NCBI GenBank assembly: GCA_946886375.1
Contig: CAMPIL010000109.1
Coordinates: 1 to 9,947, forward strand
From: an uncultured Phycisphaerales bacterium
GTDB taxonomy: Bacteria; Planctomycetota; Phycisphaerae; Phycisphaerales; SM1A02
Length of the DNA: 9,947 nucleotides
Direction: 5' to 3'
In this document: piece after piece, positions 1 through 6,648 of the stretch
Layout of the letters: each line of letters starts with the position of its first letter
Numbering within the stretch: position 1 is the first letter of the stretch
Program-made: the position numbers and the translations under genes
The notes under the pieces: model-generated
The model's database searches: none
Told to the model about the DNA's origin: nothing
The model's input: the letters and a program-made list of their open reading frames with translations, nothing else

Positions 1-2
1 GC

Positions 3-152
3 TCCTTCAGCACCGCAGACCTCAACAGCCAGTACGTGCCACAGTTCAGTGCGAACACGGGACAGGCTGTGCCGGGAGTGCATAAGGACATCCTTGGGAA
101 TCTCCGTCCACTGACGGGAGCAGTGACGATCGGCGCAATCCAAAAGCCCTGA
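3..152 (+). CDS. C-terminal end of a probable secreted right-handed parallel beta-helix protein (5' partial)
   Basis: The frame is open from the window edge to TGA at 150-152 and gives 49 residues. The tail contains DILGNLRP followed by IGAIQKP at the very end. This resembles the closing strand often seen in bacterial parallel beta-helix or choice-of-anchor proteins, which commonly end in a D-x-x-G-x-x-R-P stretch and then IGA with an aromatic or Q residue. Such proteins are usually exported and can be polysaccharide lyase-like or structural. No PEP-CTERM, LPXTG or membrane anchor is visible after the last strand. A strong terminator follows about 50 bp downstream, so this gene is a separate transcription unit from the polysaccharide genes. 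The family assignment rests on the tail alone and is tentative; that the frame is coding is more secure. Confidence 0.5.
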   Translation, partial: SFSTADLNSQYVPQFSANTGQAVPGVHKDILGNLRPLTGAVTIGAIQKP

Positions 153-200
153 TCAGTCAGAATTCCTATAGCGTCAGCATCCCGAACCTCAGGATCGTTT

Positions 201-231
201 CAATGGCCCCCGCAGGGGGCCATTGTTTTTT
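201..231 (+). terminator. Rho-independent terminator after the beta-helix gene
   Basis: A perfect 11-bp stem (201-211 with 215-225) closes a 3-nt GCA loop and is followed directly by six T residues (226-231). The stem is GC-rich next to the loop (five C against five G). It lies about 50 bp after the stop at 152, in the expected place for the upstream gene, and separates that gene from the downstream cluster. Confidence 0.9.
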
Positions 232-424
232 GCAGTGTGCGTGAATGTAAAAACGTGCGCGGGGTAGGAACCGTGAATGATTTGGGAGTTCCCCAAGCCA
301 CAATGGGTTGAACTCGAGGGCCGGCTCACCATGATTTGAGGCGGCAAAGTTCATCGTTCCGTGTTCAGGCAGGGTGTCGCAGATTGCGTGGGCGGTTGAC
401 CAAGTGAATCCTTCAGCACAGCCC
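232..424. other. Intergenic spacer before the polysaccharide cluster; presumed promoter region
   Basis: About 190 bp lie between the terminator and the likely flippase ATG. Because the preceding gene is terminated, a promoter for the downstream genes is expected here. I see no convincing -35/-10 pair. The only structure noticed is a short weak inverted repeat (TTGGG at 282-286, CCCAA at 292-296). An in-frame GTG at 374 would shorten the spacer. No RNA gene or riboswitch is recognised. Confidence 0.4.
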
Positions 425-1822
425 ATGAGCGCATCGCAAATTGCTACAACAGTCACCTCGCTGGGCTCAATGGATGCTGAGGCAACGGTTGACTTGCAGG
501 TCGGCGCGCCGCAGCCGCCGGCGTTGTCGCTCAAGACGCGCGCGATGTTCGGTTCGGCCTGGCTGATGACTGGATATGGAACCTCGCAGGTTCTGCGATT
601 CGCGAGCAGCCTCATTCTCTCGCGTCTCATCGTGCCGGAAGTCACTGGCTTAATGGCGATGGTCAGCGTGTTTCTGATCGGACTGGAGATGTTCTCCGAC
701 ATCGGCATTGGCCCCGGCATCATTCAGAACAAGAAGGGCGATGACGCCACGTTTCTCAATACAGCCTGGACCATGCAAGTTGGGCGCGGGTTCATGCTGT
801 GGATCATCGCCTGTCTGGGCGCGTGGCCAGTCTCGCAGTTCTTCAACGAACCACTGCTGGTATGGCTGATTCCCATCGTGGGGTTCACCGCTGTTTTGTC
901 GGGATTCAACTCGACATCCATCGTGTGGTTGAATCGCCACCTGCGCATGCGGAAGATCATGCTGCTGGGCATCGGCGATCAAGTAATCAATTACACGGTG
1001 ATCATCGTGTGGGCGTGGTTCAGTCCCACGGTTTGGGCGCTGGTGGGCGGCGCGATGATCAGCAACCTCTTTTATACGGTTGCGACGCACTTTCTGGTTC
1101 CCGGGCATCGGAACAGATTCTGCTGGAACGCCGAGGATGCGCGAGCAATGTTCCGCTTCGGCCGCTGGATCTTCTTCAGCACCGCGCTCACGTTCTTCGC
1201 CATGCAGGCCGACCGCATCATGTGCGGTCGATTGCTTGGCACGGCGACGCTGGGCGTGTACGGCTACGCTGTGCCGCTGGCAATGCTGGCGCCGCAGTTC
1301 ATCAAGCAGATCGGCGCGCACGTGGCCTTCCCCGTGCTTTCGGAAGTTGCGCGGACGCGCCCGCACATGCTCAGCCATTACCTCGGCCGCGTGCGAATGT
1401 CGTTGATCGGATTGAGCCTGCTGGTCCTGCTGCCGCTGATGCTGCTGGGCTCTCACCTGATTCGATTGCTGTATCCCGAGGAATGGTGGAGTGCGGGCTG
1501 GATGCTGCAAATTCTCGCCGCAGGCGCATTGGGCGGCATCGTCAATTCAACCTATGGCAGCGTGTTGCTGGCGCTGGGACGCACGTTCGACAGCATGGTG
1601 CTGCTGGGCACTCACTTGATGTTTCTGATCGGCGGAGCACTCTTGGGATATCACCTCAAAGGAGAAGTCGGATTCATTGTTGGCGTCGCTGCAGTGGAAT
1701 GGCTGAACTATCCTGCGACAGCCGCCGCCATGGCTCGGCTGAAACTCTGGCAGCCTGCAATCGACTTGCCGGCTCTCTTGATTTCAGCCGCCGCGATTGC
1801 CGTTGCGTTCGTCCTCGAATGA
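425..1822 (+). CDS. Wzx-type polysaccharide flippase (MOP superfamily)
   Basis: This 465-residue integral membrane protein very probably translocates lipid-linked oligosaccharide repeat units across the cytoplasmic membrane. After a polar N-terminus of about 40 residues it shows an amphipathic start followed by many hydrophobic segments, in the pattern of the 12-14-helix oligosaccharide flippase family. The segment with GYGTSQVLRFASSLILSRL, then PEVTGLMAMV and an FSDIGIGPGIIQ motif, is very typical of family N-termini. FADRIMCGRLLG-like sequence (AMQADRIMCGRLLGTATLG) in the middle also matches the repeated helix-7 signature. Length is normal. The start is uncertain: ATG 425 is chosen; GTG 374 (17 residues longer) and ATG 470 are in frame, and none has a strong Shine-Dalgarno. 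It opens the cluster and lies just before the GT2 gene, with an ATGA overlap at 1819-1822 available to that gene. Confidence 0.9.
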   Translation: MSASQIATTVTSLGSMDAEATVDLQVGAPQPPALSLKTRAMFGSAWLMTGYGTSQVLRFASSLILSRLIVPEVTGLMAMVSVFLIGLEMFSDIGIGPGIIQNKKGDDATFLNTAWTMQVGRGFMLWIIACLGAWPVSQFFNEPLLVWLIPIVGFTAVLSGFNSTSIVWLNRHLRMRKIMLLGIGDQVINYTVIIVWAWFSPTVWALVGGAMISNLFYTVATHFLVPGHRNRFCWNAEDARAMFRFGRWIFFSTALTFFAMQADRIMCGRLLGTATLGVYGYAVPLAMLAPQFIKQIGAHVAFPVLSEVARTRPHMLSHYLGRVRMSLIGLSLLVLLPLMLLGSHLIRLLYPEEWWSAGWMLQILAAGALGGIVNSTYGSVLLALGRTFDSMVLLGTHLMFLIGGALLGYHLKGEVGFIVGVAAVEWLNYPATAAAMARLKLWQPAIDLPALLISAAAIAVAFVLE

Positions 1823-1919
1823 CCTCGAATGATCGGATCGATTCCAATGAGACACGAGAACGATCACGTGCCCGACCCATGTGCAGATGCGATGAACCAT
1901 CCACCGCCGCGCGGGGCGC

Positions 1920-1924
1920 AGGAG
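1920..1924 (+). promoter_or_regulatory. Ribosome binding site deciding the GT2 start
   Basis: AGGAG lies 8 nt before GTG 1933. It favours that codon over the upstream in-frame ATG at 1819, which overlaps the flippase stop. Confidence 0.6.
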
Positions 1925-1932
1925 ATTCGGAC

Positions 1933-2826
1933 GTGAAATCGCCTCTGGTAACCGTCGTCATGACGGTGTTCAACGGCCAGCCGTACTTGGAAGCCGCGCT
2001 CCAGAGCATTCGCTCACAGACATTTTGCGATTACGAATGCGTCGTCGTGGATGACGGGTCGACCGATGATACGCTGGCGATACTGCAGCGCTGGGCCGAG
2101 GACGATGCGCGCCTGCGTATCCTCAGCCGGCCGAACACGGGAATCGTCGGTGCGCTGAATGATGGTCTCGCTGCGGCGACGGGCCAGTTCATTGCGCGCA
2201 TGGACGCAGACGACCGGTGCGATCCTCAGCGATTTGAACTTCAGGTCAAGCGCATGGTGGAAGAGGAATCCCTGGTCGCGCTCGGTTCAAGCGCGGTTGC
2301 CATTGATCCGGAAGGTCGCAGGCTTGGTGTGGCGCCGGTTCCGCTGGCGCATGATGACATCGAGGAGTGTCACCTTCGCGGCATCTCGTGCATTTATCAC
2401 CCTGCGGCGATGATTCGCCGCAGCGCGATCGAACGGGTTGGTGGATACCGGCACCTGTGTCCGGCTGAGGATTACGACTTGTGGCTGCGTCTGGGCGAGG
2501 TCGGCCAGTTGGCCAATCTGCCTGAACCGTTGTTCATCTGGCGGCGCACTGTGAATGGACTTGTCGCCAGCCAGTTGAAGCGGCAGCAGCGAGCGGTGGC
2601 CACCGCGTTGGCCGACGCGTGGGCGCGCCGGGGCCTGCCCGGTTCGCCCACGATTCCGCCGGCGCCGTTTCAATCGCGGCTTGATCTGTATCGACAATGG
2701 GGTTGGATGGCGCTGCACGCCTGCGAGCCAGCGACGGGCCGCCGCTACGCGGCAAAGGCGCTGCTTCGTGAACCGTGGTCGATCGATTCCTGGCGATTGG
2801 CCGTGTGCGCATTGCGGGGTTATTGA
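1933..2826 (+). CDS. Family 2 (GT-A) glycosyltransferase
   Basis: A 297-residue cytoplasmic enzyme that should transfer a sugar from a nucleotide-sugar donor to the growing repeat unit. It begins with the classic GT2 start (VTVVMTVFNGQPYLEAALQS, residues 6-25). Next come VVDDGSTDD (38-46, nucleotide-binding Asp), the metal-binding MDADD (90-94) and AEDYDLWLRL (178-187), whose ED fits the acceptor/base region. The C-terminal third is helical and Arg/Ala rich. The GTG start is chosen because AGGAG precedes it by 8 nt and the fold begins immediately afterwards. ATG 1819, coupled to the flippase stop by an ATGA overlap, would add 38 polar, Arg-rich residues. Sugar specificity cannot be read from the sequence. 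The next glycosyltransferase starts 5 bp after the stop. Confidence 0.93.
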   Translation: MKSPLVTVVMTVFNGQPYLEAALQSIRSQTFCDYECVVVDDGSTDDTLAILQRWAEDDARLRILSRPNTGIVGALNDGLAAATGQFIARMDADDRCDPQRFELQVKRMVEEESLVALGSSAVAIDPEGRRLGVAPVPLAHDDIEECHLRGISCIYHPAAMIRRSAIERVGGYRHLCPAEDYDLWLRLGEVGQLANLPEPLFIWRRTVNGLVASQLKRQQRAVATALADAWARRGLPGSPTIPPAPFQSRLDLYRQWGWMALHACEPATGRRYAAKALLREPWSIDSWRLAVCALRGY

Positions 2827-2831
2827 ACGCC

Positions 2832-3965
2832 ATGAACGAGAAAAAACTGCAAATCACTTTCATCCTTCCGCACGCAGGAATTGCAGGCGGGATTCGCGTC
2901 ATCGCGATTTACGCGCAGCGGCTTCAACGCCGCGGCCACAACGTGACGGTTGTGTCCACGCCGTGGACACCGCCGGGGCGTCTTGCCCGTGCGAAATGCC
3001 AGATGCACAATTGGGTGGAACGGTTCGGCTTCCTGCCGCCGCGCCCGCCTGATCCTTCGCACTTTCGCGGCCTGGACGTCAAGCACATTCAGATCAAGCG
3101 AATTCGGCCGGTGAAGAATTCCGATGTGCCCGACGGCGACGTCGTGGTGGCGACATGGTGGCAGACCGCCCGGTGGGTTGCTGATCTTTCCAGCCGAAAA
3201 GGCGCGAAGGCGTATTTCGTGCAGGATTACGGCGCGCATTCGGGCCAGCCGATGGATCGCGTGGCCGAGACGTGGTCGCTGCCGCTGCACAAGATCGTGA
3301 TATCGCGCTGGTTGATGGAACTCATCCGGCAATACTCGGGCGATGCGTGCGTCGACTATGTTCCCAACGCGGTGGACCACGAGCAGTTTCACGCATTGCC
3401 GCGCGGCAAACAGGCGCGGGCCACCGTCGGATTTCTTTACAACACCGCGCCGCAGAAAGGGTGCGATATCATTCTCGAGGCGATTCGGCTTGCGCGGCGA
3501 GAATGCCCGGAATTGCAGGTCGTTGCCTACGGCCCGTGCGAGCCAGAACTTCAGTTGCCGCTTCCACCTGGAACTCGCTATTCGTATTTCGCGCCGGACA
3601 GCCGGCTGCGGGAAATCTACGCCGCGTGCGATGCGTGGCTGTTCGGAAGCCGCAGTGAAGGATTCGGCTTGCCGATCCTGGAAGCAATGGCGTGCCGCAC
3701 GCCCGTCATTGGGACGCCTGCGGGCGCTGCGCCGGACCTGCTCGCGGAGGGCGGTGGCGTCCTGGTACGGGCCAACGATCCGCAGCACATGGCCGAAGCC
3801 ATTCTCCGAGTCGTGCGACTGCCTGAAGCGCAATGGAAATCGATGTCGGATTCTGCACATCTGACTGCTTCGCGCTACACATGGGAGCAGGCGACGGATC
3901 TTTTTGAGTCCGCGCTGCGGCGGGCCATCGCCAAACCTGCGGCCATGGTGCCCGCGCTGGCCTGA
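2832..3965 (+). CDS. Family 4 (GT-B) glycosyltransferase
   Basis: A 377-residue retaining-type GT-B enzyme, probably adding a sugar to the lipid-linked intermediate. The N-terminal domain opens with ITFILPHAGIAGGIRV (8-23), the glycine-rich loop near the acceptor site, followed by a helix and RGHNVTVVS. The linker carries YVPNAVD (176-182), the usual V-P-N motif. The C-terminal donor domain has the E-x7-E signature E276-GFGLPIL-E284 followed by AMACRTPVIGT. Length and order match the family. ATG 2832 directly precedes the first beta strand; an in-frame ATG at 2775 would overlap the GT2 gene by about 50 bp and add a stretch that looks like shadow sequence. The gap to the deacetylase is 18 bp. 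The donor sugar is unknown. Confidence 0.93.
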   Translation: MNEKKLQITFILPHAGIAGGIRVIAIYAQRLQRRGHNVTVVSTPWTPPGRLARAKCQMHNWVERFGFLPPRPPDPSHFRGLDVKHIQIKRIRPVKNSDVPDGDVVVATWWQTARWVADLSSRKGAKAYFVQDYGAHSGQPMDRVAETWSLPLHKIVISRWLMELIRQYSGDACVDYVPNAVDHEQFHALPRGKQARATVGFLYNTAPQKGCDIILEAIRLARRECPELQVVAYGPCEPELQLPLPPGTRYSYFAPDSRLREIYAACDAWLFGSRSEGFGLPILEAMACRTPVIGTPAGAAPDLLAEGGGVLVRANDPQHMAEAILRVVRLPEAQWKSMSDSAHLTASRYTWEQATDLFESALRRAIAKPAAMVPALA

Positions 3966-3983
3966 AGATTGGGTGTATAGCTC

Positions 3984-4688
3984 ATGCCTGAAGGACTGAA
4001 TTCAATCCAAGGCTTTGTCATCCTCATGGCGATTGCGGCTGTTGCTGTGACATACCTTCCTGCAATTATGATCAAGCACTTCCAACGGCAGGCGCTTCGC
4101 AGAGCCAGCCGGGGAAAACTGGCGCTGACCTATGACGACGGTCCAGACCCACTGCTCACGCCGCGATTGCTCGACCTGCTGCGCAAGTACGATGCCAAGG
4201 CGTCGTTCTTCCTGCTTGGCTTTCGGGCCATGCGTTCGCCGGAGATTTGCGATCTTCTGGCCCGTTCGGGCCATGAACTGGGCTGTCACGCGCAGTGGCA
4301 CTTGAATTGCTGGATGACCACGCCATGGCGCGCGGCTCGCAACATCGAGGACGGCTACCAAAGCATGGAGCAATGGATGCCGGATAACGCGCCGTTTCGG
4401 CCTCCCTATGGCAAATTGACGACGTGGACATGGTGGGCGTTGCGGCGGCGCGGCCGGGCATTGCGGTGGTGGACCTGCGATGGGTGCGATACGCATCCCG
4501 TGCTGCCGGACCCTTCGGCTGTCGCCGACCGAATCATTGCTTCCGGGGGAGGCGTGGTGCTGATGCACGGACACGATCGCGGACCCGAGCGGCACCAATA
4601 CGTTTTGCAACTTACAGAACTATTGCTTATTGCGGCCCGGCGCCAAGGCATTGAAATCTGCAGCATGAACGAACTGTGCTGTGCGTGA
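3984..4688 (+). CDS. Polysaccharide deacetylase (NodB homology domain), N-terminally membrane-anchored
   Basis: A 234-residue carbohydrate esterase family 4 type protein, predicted to remove N-acetyl (possibly O-acetyl) groups from the glycan. One hydrophobic segment at residues 11-30 looks like an uncleaved anchor, putting the catalytic domain outside the cytoplasm or at the membrane face. All NodB motifs are present in order: TYDDGPD (49-55, catalytic base and metal Asp), H102-AQW-H106 (metal-binding HxxxH), RPPYG (139-143), WTCDGCD (163-169) and LMHGHD (193-198, catalytic His). Length is normal for a single-domain enzyme. It sits between a GT4 and a FemAB-like gene, so the cluster's own polymer, rather than peptidoglycan or chitin, is the likely substrate. 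A free amine produced here could be the acceptor for a later acylation (inference). Confidence 0.92.
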   Translation: MPEGLNSIQGFVILMAIAAVAVTYLPAIMIKHFQRQALRRASRGKLALTYDDGPDPLLTPRLLDLLRKYDAKASFFLLGFRAMRSPEICDLLARSGHELGCHAQWHLNCWMTTPWRAARNIEDGYQSMEQWMPDNAPFRPPYGKLTTWTWWALRRRGRALRWWTCDGCDTHPVLPDPSAVADRIIASGGGVVLMHGHDRGPERHQYVLQLTELLLIAARRQGIEICSMNELCCA

Positions 4689-4697
4689 CCCGACCAC

Positions 4698-4703
4698 AGG
4701 AGA
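4698..4703 (+). promoter_or_regulatory. Ribosome binding site for the first FemAB-like gene
   Basis: AGGAGA lies 5 nt before ATG 4709. It supports that start over an in-frame ATG at 4676, which would overlap the deacetylase gene. Confidence 0.65.
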
Positions 4704-4708
4704 ACTGC

Positions 4709-5722
4709 ATGCTTGCCGTTTGCAATTACTCAGTCAGCGAAGTGAGACCGCAGGCATGGGATTCACTCATTCAGCAATTCACCGATGCCACGGTCTTTCA
4801 TTCGCTGGCATGGCTTCGGACAGTGAGCGAATCGCATGGCGTGAAGTTGACGCTGGCGCAAGTCGAAAACGAAGGCGAATGTCACGCGGTCTGGCCGTTT
4901 CTTGTGACGCGAAAGGGACCGCTGCACGTGTTCGGATCACCGCTGCCGGGGTGGAGCACCGCGTACATGGGCCCGCTGTTTCACGAGCAGGCCGACGTTC
5001 CCGCGGCGTTGCAGGCATTCATGAATCATTCGCTCTTTCGCAAGCACGCTTACTTTGCGTGCAAGGTCATTGATCGCCACCGTCCCGTGGACCTCACGGA
5101 GTGCGGCTTCGACCGCATCGCCGACTTTGACACTTATCGCATCGATCTGGCAGAGTCCGAAGAGACGCTGTGGAGTAATCTGAAGAGTGAGTGTCGCACG
5201 CGCATCCGGCGTGCAACCAAATTGGGCGTGGAGATTCGGCCCGAGGAAAGTGATGCGTTCATCGACGAGTATTGGCGCATGGCGGTGGAGACGTTCGAAA
5301 AATCCGGGATTCAACCGACCCACACCAAGCAGTTCCTCTTCGACATGTGGCGAAACCTCCAGCCGGTGGGCTCTGTGTGCGCGGCATCGGCGTTCATGGA
5401 AGGCAAGCGAATTGCGACGCTTGTGCTGTTGATCGATGATTCGACGATGTACTACTGGGGCGGTGCGTCCTACGTGCAGCATCGAGATGTGCCGGCCCAC
5501 AATCTGCTTCATTGGCACATGGTTCGCGAAGCGCAGGCGCGGGGACTTCGCGAATACGACTTCATCTCCACCTGTGGCGGGCCGGGGCGATTCAAGAAAA
5601 CGTTCGGCCCCAACACCGTGCACATGGCCACCCACTGGGAGCGAAGCCGGTCAAAGTGGATCAGCGTGCTGAAGGATCAATATCAGAAATATCTGCTCAT
5701 GCGACGCAGAATCAAGGCGTAA
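4709..5722 (+). CDS. FemAB-like / GNAT-fold (BioF2-like) acyltransferase, copy 1
   Basis: A 337-residue cytoplasmic protein of the FemAB-like double-GNAT group found in many exopolysaccharide clusters. Visible features are ATVFHSLAWL near residue 30 (the T-x-F-x-S-x-x-W pattern common in this group), FGSPLPGWSTAY (75-86), a basic SECRTRIRRATKLGVEI stretch in the middle, the MYYWGGAS motif (247-254) typical of the second GNAT subdomain, and YDFISTCGGPG followed by FKKTFG near the C-terminus. Founding FemAB enzymes transfer amino acids from aminoacyl-tRNA to an amine. Exopolysaccharide relatives are poorly characterised, and the acyl donor here could be aminoacyl-tRNA or acyl-CoA. ATG 4709 is fixed by AGGAGA. 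The gene starts 20 bp after the deacetylase, and its TAA shares one base with the next ATG (TAATG at 5720-5724). A paralogue follows at 6649. Confidence 0.88.
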   Translation: MLAVCNYSVSEVRPQAWDSLIQQFTDATVFHSLAWLRTVSESHGVKLTLAQVENEGECHAVWPFLVTRKGPLHVFGSPLPGWSTAYMGPLFHEQADVPAALQAFMNHSLFRKHAYFACKVIDRHRPVDLTECGFDRIADFDTYRIDLAESEETLWSNLKSECRTRIRRATKLGVEIRPEESDAFIDEYWRMAVETFEKSGIQPTHTKQFLFDMWRNLQPVGSVCAASAFMEGKRIATLVLLIDDSTMYYWGGASYVQHRDVPAHNLLHWHMVREAQARGLREYDFISTCGGPGRFKKTFGPNTVHMATHWERSRSKWISVLKDQYQKYLLMRRRIKA

Positions 5723-6648
5723 TGGGAAAGGGCGAACTCGCAATGCACCCGGTGATGGATTTTGAACGCAGCGTCGGGGACATTGATCCGAAGGCTCCCG
5801 CCACCATGCTCACACGCGTGTGCGCGAAGTTCCGCCGGTGCGGCCCCGTCAAGTCCACCGTGCTGTTCGGACGGCATGTCCGCGACCGCGTGATCGATCG
5901 ATGCCTGAACATCGCCACGCCGTACCCAAATCGGCGGCCCTATAACCTGGCAACCCACTTCCGCGATGCCGTGCCCAACGAGCCGCTGGATTATCTGTTG
6001 CTGCGCCGATTCATGCAGCCGGTGCGGTTGAATGATTCCGATATCGTCTTCGACATCGGGTGCGGCATGGGTCGCGTACTGTGCATGTTCGCCCGCCGGC
6101 CGGTGCGCAAGTGCGTCGGCATTGAGTTCGACGCAACGCTGGTCCGCGTCGCGCGCGCCAACGCCCAACGATTGCTCGGGCGCCGGTGCGAAATCGAGGT
6201 GCGATGTGGCGATGCGATTGACGCGGACTACTCCGGTGGGACTGTGTATTGGATGTACAACCCCTTTGGACCATGCACGATCAGAACAGTGCTTCGCCGG
6301 ATTGAGGACACGCTGATCGCCGCACCGCGCCAGATTCAGATCGCGTATGTCAACCCGCTTCATGGCGCCGTCTTTGCGGAATTTCCGTGGCTGCGCTGCG
6401 TGAGTCAAGACAAGTCGGCGTTCTACGGGACGTACGGCGCGCGCTACTGGACCAACGCTGACAGTCCCATCCGTTGGCGTGTTCGACCGCGATCTGGCGC
6501 GGGATTTCAAGGGCGTCGGAACTTCACCCATAGGCAATGCGGCACTTCGGGGGATGGAAATGTGGCACGCCCGGCGGCTATCCAATCCTCCGTGAGGGGC
6601 ATCGTGCCAGGTCAGGACCGCTCACCCAGGATCAGGAGGACCAAGGCC
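5722..6648 (+). CDS. Class I SAM-dependent methyltransferase, without its own stop codon (runs in frame into the next gene)
   Basis: The fold is clear. DIGCGMGR (residues 111-118) is SAM motif I, VGIEFD (132-137) ends with the acidic residue that binds the SAM ribose, GDAID (163-167) is motif III-like, and MYNPFGP (178-184) is a motif IV-like N-P-F. About 100 residues precede the domain. Substrate is unknown; sugar O-methylation is plausible from context. ATG 5722 overlaps the preceding stop by one base; ATG 5743 is an alternative. Family-like sequence ends around FYGTYGARYWTN (residues 234-245, to about 6456). After that the frame gives a low-quality Arg/Gly/Ser-rich stretch with poor GC3 and no stop, and continues into the FemAB copy at 6649. 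A frame one base later (6479-6595) looks more protein-like and ends in TGA at 6593-6595. The true C-terminus is therefore uncertain; the end given is only the boundary with the next gene. Confidence 0.8.
6634..6639 (+). promoter_or_regulatory. Strong ribosome binding site for FemAB copy 2
   Basis: A consensus AGGAGG lies 9 nt before ATG 6649, inside the open frame that comes from the methyltransferase. It is the best Shine-Dalgarno in the window and indicates independent translation initiation of the second FemAB-like protein. Confidence 0.75.

Noticed and set aside
282..296. Short inverted repeat TTGGG / CCCAA as an operator or hairpin
   Set aside because: The arms are only 5 bp with a 5-nt loop, with no T-run and no known operator match; it is expected by chance.
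650..1510. 286-residue open frame on the - strand
   Set aside because: It is antisense to the flippase and reads as Gln/His/Arg-rich shadow sequence without domains.
799..1932. Upstream part of a long + strand open frame that leads into the GT2 gene
   Set aside because: It overlaps the flippase in another frame and gives Arg/His/Ser-rich sequence with no family resemblance. The GT2 domain begins only near 1933.
2820..3860. 346-residue open frame on the - strand
   Set aside because: It is antisense to the GT4 gene, whose motifs are unambiguous. Its composition (Arg/His/Pro rich) is typical of a high-GC shadow frame.
5683..6585. 300-residue open frame on the - strand across the methyltransferase
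   Set aside because: The + strand carries clear SAM-binding motifs over the same bases; the antisense product has no recognisable pattern.
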